A DNA stretch of 23,354 nucleotides, taken from a virus. Shown in pieces: positions 15,772 through 23,354 of this stretch. The DNA is taken from IMG/VR virus record IMGVR_UViG_3300025889_000977, positions 1 to 23,354 of that record. One strand, written 5' to 3'. Each line of letters opens with the position of its first letter. Position 1 is the stretch's first letter. A model generated the notes under the pieces. The model was not told the DNA's origin. It did no database searches and was given only the letters and a program-made list of their open reading frames with translations. A program made the translations under genes and the position numbers.

Positions 15772-17376
15772 ATGCCCGCGATTATTTCAGATCAATTTAG
15801 AATATTAAATGCTGCGAATTTCGTCGCTGGTGTAGCGGACACTTCACAGTCTTATTACACTTTTATTGGATTACCAAACTCCAATGATGTTGCAGCTGGT
15901 TATGGTACTACCGATTGGAATACCAATACACCAGCTCCTAAGGATGGGTTTAGAGAGTATAATGATGATTATGATACCATGATCGCTCTCAAAAAACTCA
16001 CCACTGGTGATGTAAAGAGATTGGTTAGAAAGTACACATGGACATCTGGAACTGTCTATGAGATGTACAAAAACAACTATACTAGGACAAATCTAAGTCC
16101 TCAAACATCATCGACTAACCTCTATGATGCAAAATATTATGTGGTGAATAGTCAATACAGAGTATATCTTTGTATTAATAACGGCCAAAGTCCAGAAAGT
16201 CCTCTTGGGGGTCGATCTCTTGATGAACCAACATTTACTGGTCTTGAACCAAGATCGGCGGGAACCAGTGGTGATGGATATGTTTGGAAATATTTGTATA
16301 CAATCAATCCATCAGACATTATCAAATTTGATTCGATTGATTATATTCCAGTTCCTGAAAGCTGGGGATCTGGAGATACATCTGACGTAAAAAATAACGC
16401 GGTTGATGGAAAAATCGAAACAGCATTGATTGTTAATGCTGGTGGTGGTTATCAACCAATCTCTACTACTTTCTCAAATATTCCAATTTTGGGAGATGGG
16501 ACTGGTGGTAAAGCTAGTGTTACTGTAGATTCTCAAGGTAAAGTATCTAACGTTGCGATTACTAATGGTGGTACTGGATACACCAGAGGAACAATTCAAT
16601 TTTATCCTGGTGCTCCTGGTGCCGAAACTGGTGGTGCAATTGCAGGTCTTTCTGCAGTTGGTGTTGGCACAACGTCTGTAGCTCAGTTTGAAGTTGTTAT
16701 TCCACCTCCAGGTGGACATGGATATGATGTTTATAAGGAGTTGGGTGCTTTTAGAGTTCTTCTCTACTCTCGTTACGAAAATGACGCTTCAAACCCAGAC
16801 TTCATTACTGGAAATGACTTTGCAAGAGTTGGTGTAGTTAAGAGCCCACTTACTCCTGCTGGTAGTTTACTCACTCAATCAAGAGCAAGTGCCTTAACAG
16901 CTCTGAAGTTGAGAAACTTAACTGGTGGTGATATTGCAAACACCACATATACTGTAGATACTCCAGTTTATCAAACAATTGGTGTTGGATCTACCGCTGT
17001 TGGTTATGTTGCCAACTGGGATTCATCAACTGGTGTTCTGAAATTATATACACCAGTTGGACTTGGGTCAACTGCATACGGGTTTAGAAGTATAGATTTC
17101 ACTTCGCAAATTGGTGCTGGTGGAACATATGTGGTTAGTGGACAAACTGGTGGAGATGCTCTTGGCATTGAAACTAGCTTTGGTAGTTCCGCAAATCCTG
17201 GAACCGCAACGACTGTTGGATCCGCATCAGTTCAACTTGGACAAAGTTTTGTTCAAGGTGTTGCTTTACCAGAAGTTCAAAAATATTCTGGTGAGATCTT
17301 ATACATAGATAACAGGGCAGCGATCCAACGCAGTGCCACCCAGAAAGAAGACATCAAAATCGTATTAGAGTTCTAA
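15772..17376 (+). CDS. 8: Baseplate wedge protein gp8, enlarged by inserts
   Basis: The 534-aa product matches T4 gp8 (334 aa) at both ends and in the middle. The N-terminus reads ISDQFRILNAANF; GDGYVWKYLYTINPSD lies near residues 170-185; and the C-terminus SGEILYIDNRAAI...EDIKIVLEF parallels the T4 ending SGEMIYMENRPPI...EEINILFTF. In T4, gp8 dimers bind gp7 and gp10 in the wedge periphery. The extra ~200 residues sit in two places: about 219-320, with GGGYQP, GGTGYTRG and GVGTTS motifs, and about 380-495, with GVGSTAVG and GLGSTAYG motifs. These inserts use the same module vocabulary as the giant protein upstream. The gene lies 20 nt after a late-promoter-like box and ends 4 nt before the next gene. 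Confidence 0.93.
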   Translation: MPAIISDQFRILNAANFVAGVADTSQSYYTFIGLPNSNDVAAGYGTTDWNTNTPAPKDGFREYNDDYDTMIALKKLTTGDVKRLVRKYTWTSGTVYEMYKNNYTRTNLSPQTSSTNLYDAKYYVVNSQYRVYLCINNGQSPESPLGGRSLDEPTFTGLEPRSAGTSGDGYVWKYLYTINPSDIIKFDSIDYIPVPESWGSGDTSDVKNNAVDGKIETALIVNAGGGYQPISTTFSNIPILGDGTGGKASVTVDSQGKVSNVAITNGGTGYTRGTIQFYPGAPGAETGGAIAGLSAVGVGTTSVAQFEVVIPPPGGHGYDVYKELGAFRVLLYSRYENDASNPDFITGNDFARVGVVKSPLTPAGSLLTQSRASALTALKLRNLTGGDIANTTYTVDTPVYQTIGVGSTAVGYVANWDSSTGVLKLYTPVGLGSTAYGFRSIDFTSQIGAGGTYVVSGQTGGDALGIETSFGSSANPGTATTVGSASVQLGQSFVQGVALPEVQKYSGEILYIDNRAAIQRSATQKEDIKIVLEF

Positions 17377-17380
17377 GAAA

Positions 17381-20300
17381 ATGCCCCAAGAGACTAACCT
17401 CAATGTTTCTCCGTATTATGATGACTTTAATGAAGACAAGAACTTTAATCGGGTACTTTTTAAACCCGCTAGTCCAGTACAGGCAAGAGAATTAACTCAG
17501 CTACAGACAATTCTCCAAAATCAAATTGAGAGATTTGGTCAACACTTCTTCAAAGAAGGTTCCGTAGTTATTCCTGGTCAAATTGCATATGACCCACTGT
17601 ATTACGCAGTGGAGTTAAATGATACTTTCCTTGGTATTCCACTATCAGAGTATCTTGAACAACTTGTCGGTAAGAAAATTAGAGGTTCTCAGTCTGGGGT
17701 AGAAGCCACTGTAGTAAATTACCTTTTAGATAAGGATTCTGAAAGAGGCAATAATACACTTTATGTAAAATATTCTAAGTCGGGTAGTGATTTCTCCACT
17801 GAAACTTTTTCTGATGGAGAAAACCTAATCACTGATACGAATATTGAGTACGGTCTTTCCCGCATCACATCTAATAATCCATTTGCTACTTGTATTGCAT
17901 CAAATGCAACTTCCACTGGTTGCGCAGCTGCAATTCAAGAAGGTGTATACTTTATTCGTGGATTTTTCGTAAAAGTATTATCCCAAACGGTTATTCTCGA
18001 TCAATATGATGCAACTCCAAACTATAGAGTTGGTCTCTTCATCGATGAAAATATTGTAACTGCTTATGATGACCCAAGTCTATTTGATAACGCAGCTGGT
18101 TTCTCTAATGCAACAGCTCCTGGTGCAGACAGATTCCAAATTACAACAACACTGATCAAGAAAGGTCTTGATGAGTTTAATGATGAGAATTTTATTGAAC
18201 TGATTAGATTAGAAAATGGAAGAACACAGAAGTTTGTTAAGAAAACTGATTATAATCTCATCCGCGATGAGTTAGCTAGAAGAACTTTTGATGAAAGTGG
18301 TGATTACTATGTGAAACCATTCCAAGTGTCTGTTAAAGAGTCTTTGAATAACAGACAGGGTAATGGTGGTGTTTATTTACCAACTCAAAAAACGGCTCAA
18401 GGTGGCACACCAAGTAATGATTTGATGTTGTATCAGGTTTCTCCTGGTAAGGCATATGTTAGGGGATATGATATCGAAAAACTCAATACATCATATATTG
18501 ATGTAGAAAAACCAAGAGATGCAAAGACCATTGATACTGCATCATTTGTCTTTAATGGTGTAAGTTATCTCAAGATTAACAACGCATTTGGATCACCTGT
18601 CGTTGGTTTTGGCACTACTGCTGTTGTAAGTCTTAGAGATCAAAGAGTTGGGACTGTAGGTGGAACGGCTTCTGGTGCAGAAATTGGAAATGCCAAAGTT
18701 TATGATTATAAACTGGAGTCATCTACATATTCTAATGATGCATCTAAGTATGATGTATATTTGTATGATGTTCAAACATTCACAGAAGTAACGGTAAGTT
18801 CTAATCTTACTCAAACCACACCTGCACTGATTGAAGGTGCAAGAAGTGGTGCCAAAGGATTTTTGAAGAATAATGTAAGTTCTTCTCAATCACTTACACT
18901 CACATCCACAAACGGACAATTCATTAATGATGAACCAATCATCATTAATGGTATTCAAGATAGTAGAGTCATTACTTCCGTTAGAGAGTATTCTTTTGAT
19001 GATGTAAAGTCTATCTATCAAACTGTTGGCATCAATACTTTTAATGCTGATACCGTTCTTTCTAATAGATTTTCTTTTGCTCCAGTTGGAACCAACTTTA
19101 CTATTGGAGTAGCTGGTATTGTAACCGCTCCAGGAAATAGATTCTCTGTTGGAATTAAAACTGGCGATATTGTAACTTACAACAGAAGTGGTTTCTCTGA
19201 TCCAACATTCAATAGAGTTGGATCTCTTTCATCTGATGGATCAACCATTACTCTTGTTTCACTTGGAGCTAGTGTAAGTGGAGTTTGTGATGGAGGTCTC
19301 ACCACAACAGAAATCCAGACAAGCGACTTCACACTTCTCAGACCAAATCTGATCAATTCGAAAAATTCCAGTCTCACAACGAGGCTGCCAGAATCTTACA
19401 TTTCAAATGTAGACCTGAGTAATTCTGAACTGCAAATTAGAAGACAGTTCTCTCTTAATGTTTCCAGTAACAGAGGGTCTGTAACTGTATCAGAAACAAA
19501 TCAGTTCTTCCAACCATTTGATGAAGAAAGATATAACCTCGTATATTCTGATGGAACTGTTGAATCTCTAAATTCACAGAAAGTCACATTTAATTCTACT
19601 TTCAAGACAGTAACTCTTGTTGGTTTGAGTAAGGTTTCAGATACAAATGCAATTCTTGTTAGCACTCTCAAGAAAATAGACACAAAACCACAGAAAAAGA
19701 GTATTTCTAGATGTGGCAAACTGGTTGTTTCTAGATCAAAGTATGACTATTCTGGATCAACTAATACCAGTTTCAATGATGGGTTAACATACAATGCAAT
19801 TTACGGAACCAGAGTTCAGGATAATGAAATTTGTCTAAATGTTCCTGACGGTCTTCGTGTACATGCGGTATTTGAATCAAGCACTACATCCAACCCAATT
19901 CTTCCAAACATCGCATTAGTAAATAGATCTTCGGACCTTACTAATACACTTCAAGGTGAATTGGTAGTTGGATCCACTAGTGGTGCAGTTGCTAGAGTTG
20001 TTACATCAGCCGCAGGTAACGTTGATATCGTTTACAAAAATGAACTAAGATTCGTTGTGGGTGAGAGTGTAATTTTCCAATCTTCTGGAATTACTGGAGA
20101 AGTATCTTCTGTAATCATCGGTGACAAAAACATTGTCACCAACTTCACATTCGACAATGGACAAAGACCAGAGTTTTATGATTATGCTAGAATCATCAGA
20201 AATTCTGATTCTCCAGAACCAAAGAAGAGATTGGCCATCGTTTTCGATCATTACACTGTAGATTCTGGTAACACTGGAGATCTTGGTGTTGTTAATAGTT

Positions 20301-23300
20301 ATTCTCCAGATACATATCAAGATGATTTGACATCCTTTAGAGGTCAACCCGTTACGGATTATATTGATATTAGACCAAGAGTTAAGAACTACAACACTTC
20401 CTCCGATACGGATAGTCCTTTTGAATATGACTTTAGAGATTTTAGCTCTTCTGGATCATATGTGCCAAATATTCTTGTTGGAGAAGAAACACTAACCGTT
20501 GGTTATTCATTCTATCTCCCTAGAATTGATAAGATTTTCCTCTCCAAAGATGGATTCTTTGAGATCAAAAAAGGATCACCATCTGAAGCTCCTGTCGCTC
20601 CAGAAAGTCCTGCAGGATCATTCACCGTAGCTACAATTTACAACAGACCATATCTGCATAATGCGTCTAAAGAAACTACGGTTGTTCTTGCAAAACACAA
20701 GAGATATACAATGTTTGATATCTCTAGACTTGAAACAAGGATTAAGAATATTGAATTCTATACACAACTTTCACTCCTTGAAACAGACACTGCCAATTTA
20801 AACATTAGAGACTCTGTAACAGGCCTTGATAGATTTAAGTCTGGTTTCTTTGTTGATAATTTTAGAGGTCACTCATCTCACAATATTCGACATCCAAACT
20901 TTAGATCATCCATTGACAAGGCTCAAGGTCAACTTAGACCCATGCACTATACTCATGGAATTGATCTTCTTCTTGGTTCCGAACAAGTAATTGGTATTGG
21001 AACAACTGCAAATCCAAACGTTGATCTCACACAAGTAACCGATCTTCAATCAAATGCGCTTAGAAGAACTGGAGATGTAGTAACTCTTAACTATTCAGAA
21101 TCTGAGTTTATTAAACAAAGATTTGCCACCAGAACTGAGAATGTAAACCCATTTGCAGTTATTAACTGGGTTGGTGTTGCTCAATTGAATCCAGCGAGTG
21201 ATGTCTGGGTAGAGGAAAAACGCCTTGATGTTAATAACATCATTCTTGAGGGTGGATATCAATCATTCATGGACACCTTCTCTGTAGATCCCAATACTGG
21301 ATTGGCTCCAATTGATTGGGGTTCATGGCAAGAAGAGTGGAGCTCTGTTGATACAAGCACCACAGAACTCTCAAGAGAAATTCAGTCATCAGAAGTTTTA
21401 AGTGCAACTGGTTGGAGAGGTGGATTTACTGAAGGTGGAGAACAGTTAGCAACAGAAAGTCAAGGTCTTGTTTCTAGAACAAGAGAAGTCACTATGCAGG
21501 ATAGTTTCCTGGTTAATAGTGAACTCAATATCAGTGTTGATCGCGGACTTACTAGATCTGGTATTCAACTGCAAGCCAGTGAGAGAATTGATACTCGATC
21601 AATTGGGACAAGACTCATCAGTAGAGAACTTATTCCATACTTAAGATCTAGAAACATCGAGTTTGTATCAAACAGAATCAAACCAAGAACACGTTTCTAT
21701 GTCTTCTTTGAAGATCAAGATGTAACTCAGTATGTAACACCAAAACTTCTTGAAATCTCAATGACTCAGGGAGTATTCCAAGTCGGCGAAACTGTTAAAG
21801 GAACTATGCCACTTGGTACAGTTGACGGAACAAATGCAGAGATTACATTCAGGGTTGCACAAACAAATCACAAGTATGGTGCATACAATTCACCATCAAT
21901 CATCTATGATGTAAATCCATATTCTGATACTGTTGGGCTCAGTTCAACTTACTCAGCAACCAGTACAGTCCTTAATGTTGACACCGCTTCTCTACAACAA
22001 GAAGTTCTTGGAACATTTACTGGTTATGTTGCAACAAATATGAGACTTGTTGGACAAACAAGTGGTGCTGAAGCAACTGTAACGGATCTAAGGTTGATTA
22101 GTGACGAAAAAGGTGCCTTGATTGGAACTCTGTTCATTCCTAATTCAACATTACCAACGACTCCACAATTTACAACGGGCACTAAGACCTTCAGAATTAC
22201 AAGTAGTCCAGTTAACTCACTCAGCCCAAGTGATAATCCTTCAACTGCAGAAACTTCTTTCCGCGCAGAAGGTGCTCTTGATACTACTCAGGAAGATGTG
22301 GTTGGTATTAGAAATGTTGACATTCAGAGAGAAACGGTCTCCGATAGCACAGTAACCAATCAAACTGTTACTAGAACGGTTCAAACTCAATCATTTGAAG
22401 AGAGAACCGTTGCACAGAACCAGTGGTACGATCCTCTTGCAGAATCATTTGAAGTTGTCGATGATAACGGTGTATTTGTTTCTTCTTGTGATATCTTCTT
22501 CCAATCAAAAGATGCAAATATTCCTGTAACTCTGCAGATCAGAACAATGCAAACTGGTCTGCCTACAAATACGATTGTTCCTTTTGGTGAAGTTGTTTAT
22601 GAACCATCCCAGATCAGTGTTTCTGAGGATGGGACGGTAGCCACAAGATTTACTTTCCCATCTCCTGTTTATCTTGCTGGTAAGAAAGAATACGCACTTG
22701 TTCTTCTTTCCGCATCTAATAACTACAGGGTTTATATCTCCAGAATGGGTGAAGAGGACCTGTCTACAGTCAGTCTTCCTGAAAGTGAGAGAACTATTGT
22801 TTCTCAACAACCTTATATGGGTTCATTGTTTAAATCACAAAATGGTTCAACTTGGGATCCAAGTCAACTTGAAGATCTTAAGTTCACTCTTAACAAGTGT
22901 TCTTTCGTCCCTGGCCCTGGAACTCTCAAACTCTATAACCCAGAACTTGGCGTTGGTAAGTTTGAAACTGCCAGATTAAGACCACAACCTCTTGAGTTCT
23001 ATTCTCATGAAATCAACGTTGGGTTTGGTAGCACCGTTGTTACCAGAGACTTTAGTGTTGGATCTAAGTTTACTCAGGTTGGCAATAGAACGGCCGAAGG
23101 AAATCTTGTTAAGTCTCTTGGTGCAATCAAGATCAATACAAGTGCAACGGAAGCTGGTGGAATTACAACCAACAGAGTTGGAACTGGTCTAACACCTTCC
23201 GCATCCAACTTCACATATACTGGTATTGCTTTGACGAGTATCACTGGTAATGGATCTGGTGCAATTGCAAATATTCAAGTTGCTAGTGGTTCTATTGGTG

Positions 23301-23354
23301 TTGTAACTGTAACTAGTGGTGGATCTGGATACGCTGTTGGTGATGTTCTGGGAT
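17381..23354 (+). CDS. DUF4815-type virion structural protein, 1991+ aa, 3' end outside window
   Basis: The frame opens at ATG 17381, 4 nt after the gp8 stop, and has no stop codon to the window edge (1991 codons read). The N-terminus carries the DUF4815 pattern: YYDDFNEDKNFNRVLFKP, then PVQARELTQLQTILQNQIE and HFFKEGSVVIPG; AYVRGYDIEKL follows at residues 358-368. Later conserved-looking blocks are a long helical segment near 1330-1410, LIPYLRSRNIEFVSNRIKP at 1417-1435 followed by RFYVFFEDQDVTQY, and QWYDPLAESFEV at 1681-1692. Its last visible residues (SGGSGYAVGDVLG) begin a GGxGY module like those in gp7 and gp8. It occupies the slot of T4 genes 9/10, so a role in the baseplate periphery or fibre attachment is likely but not shown. 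Confidence 0.9.
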   Translation, partial: MPQETNLNVSPYYDDFNEDKNFNRVLFKPASPVQARELTQLQTILQNQIERFGQHFFKEGSVVIPGQIAYDPLYYAVELNDTFLGIPLSEYLEQLVGKKIRGSQSGVEATVVNYLLDKDSERGNNTLYVKYSKSGSDFSTETFSDGENLITDTNIEYGLSRITSNNPFATCIASNATSTGCAAAIQEGVYFIRGFFVKVLSQTVILDQYDATPNYRVGLFIDENIVTAYDDPSLFDNAAGFSNATAPGADRFQITTTLIKKGLDEFNDENFIELIRLENGRTQKFVKKTDYNLIRDELARRTFDESGDYYVKPFQVSVKESLNNRQGNGGVYLPTQKTAQGGTPSNDLMLYQVSPGKAYVRGYDIEKLNTSYIDVEKPRDAKTIDTASFVFNGVSYLKINNAFGSPVVGFGTTAVVSLRDQRVGTVGGTASGAEIGNAKVYDYKLESSTYSNDASKYDVYLYDVQTFTEVTVSSNLTQTTPALIEGARSGAKGFLKNNVSSSQSLTLTSTNGQFINDEPIIINGIQDSRVITSVREYSFDDVKSIYQTVGINTFNADTVLSNRFSFAPVGTNFTIGVAGIVTAPGNRFSVGIKTGDIVTYNRSGFSDPTFNRVGSLSSDGSTITLVSLGASVSGVCDGGLTTTEIQTSDFTLLRPNLINSKNSSLTTRLPESYISNVDLSNSELQIRRQFSLNVSSNRGSVTVSETNQFFQPFDEERYNLVYSDGTVESLNSQKVTFNSTFKTVTLVGLSKVSDTNAILVSTLKKIDTKPQKKSISRCGKLVVSRSKYDYSGSTNTSFNDGLTYNAIYGTRVQDNEICLNVPDGLRVHAVFESSTTSNPILPNIALVNRSSDLTNTLQGELVVGSTSGAVARVVTSAAGNVDIVYKNELRFVVGESVIFQSSGITGEVSSVIIGDKNIVTNFTFDNGQRPEFYDYARIIRNSDSPEPKKRLAIVFDHYTVDSGNTGDLGVVNSYSPDTYQDDLTSFRGQPVTDYIDIRPRVKNYNTSSDTDSPFEYDFRDFSSSGSYVPNILVGEETLTVGYSFYLPRIDKIFLSKDGFFEIKKGSPSEAPVAPESPAGSFTVATIYNRPYLHNASKETTVVLAKHKRYTMFDISRLETRIKNIEFYTQLSLLETDTANLNIRDSVTGLDRFKSGFFVDNFRGHSSHNIRHPNFRSSIDKAQGQLRPMHYTHGIDLLLGSEQVIGIGTTANPNVDLTQVTDLQSNALRRTGDVVTLNYSESEFIKQRFATRTENVNPFAVINWVGVAQLNPASDVWVEEKRLDVNNIILEGGYQSFMDTFSVDPNTGLAPIDWGSWQEEWSSVDTSTTELSREIQSSEVLSATGWRGGFTEGGEQLATESQGLVSRTREVTMQDSFLVNSELNISVDRGLTRSGIQLQASERIDTRSIGTRLISRELIPYLRSRNIEFVSNRIKPRTRFYVFFEDQDVTQYVTPKLLEISMTQGVFQVGETVKGTMPLGTVDGTNAEITFRVAQTNHKYGAYNSPSIIYDVNPYSDTVGLSSTYSATSTVLNVDTASLQQEVLGTFTGYVATNMRLVGQTSGAEATVTDLRLISDEKGALIGTLFIPNSTLPTTPQFTTGTKTFRITSSPVNSLSPSDNPSTAETSFRAEGALDTTQEDVVGIRNVDIQRETVSDSTVTNQTVTRTVQTQSFEERTVAQNQWYDPLAESFEVVDDNGVFVSSCDIFFQSKDANIPVTLQIRTMQTGLPTNTIVPFGEVVYEPSQISVSEDGTVATRFTFPSPVYLAGKKEYALVLLSASNNYRVYISRMGEEDLSTVSLPESERTIVSQQPYMGSLFKSQNGSTWDPSQLEDLKFTLNKCSFVPGPGTLKLYNPELGVGKFETARLRPQPLEFYSHEINVGFGSTVVTRDFSVGSKFTQVGNRTAEGNLVKSLGAIKINTSATEAGGITTNRVGTGLTPSASNFTYTGIALTSITGNGSGAIANIQVASGSIGVVTVTSGGSGYAVGDVLG

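Noticed and set aside
22122-23192. Several plus-strand open frames of 66-101 aa near the end of the window
   Set aside because: They are out-of-frame shadows of the DUF4815 gene, which stays open through the entire stretch.

Overview
The window looks like a piece of a T4-like cyanophage genome, a myovirus infecting marine Synechococcus or Prochlorococcus. The reasons are a plant-type [2Fe-2S] ferredoxin gene of the kind carried as a photosynthesis-related accessory gene, the T4 baseplate-wedge order 25-6-7-8, a T4-type late promoter box (TATAAATA), and glycine-rich virion proteins typical of these phages. Every gene I can support lies on the + strand. I see no tRNA, rRNA, CRISPR array, IS element or integrase.

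Region 1 (about 1-1775) is a tight run of small genes: the 3' end of a glycosyltransferase-like gene, a 59-aa protein, a 48-aa cationic protein, ferredoxin (petF), a 30-aa cationic protein, a 234-aa protein with a four-cysteine tail, and a 63-aa protein. The first six overlap by 1-23 nt, so translational coupling is likely.

Region 2 (1776-15748) opens with the late promoter box. It encodes gp25, gp6 and a giant 3884-aa protein, linked by TAATG stop/start overlaps. The giant protein sits in the gene 7 position. It carries what I recognise as the C-terminal core of T4 gp7, split in two by about 2,070 residues of inserted material. It also has repeated beta-type modules, a YHYH-like domain and a seven-bladed Asp-box beta-propeller.

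Region 3 (15744-23354) starts with a second late-promoter-like box over the stop codon of the giant gene. It holds gp8, enlarged relative to T4 by two inserts, and then a DUF4815-type structural protein that is still open after 1991 codons at the window edge.

Together, regions 2 and 3 encode the wedge that surrounds the baseplate hub: gp25, gp6, gp7 and gp8 are the wedge core, and the last protein is presumably peripheral. The most striking feature is a shared set of modules, above all a GG-S/T-GY motif, scattered through gp7, gp8 and the DUF4815 protein. This suggests that these neighbouring baseplate genes grew by trading and duplicating modules. Comparisons to T4 proteins are from memory and no search was run.
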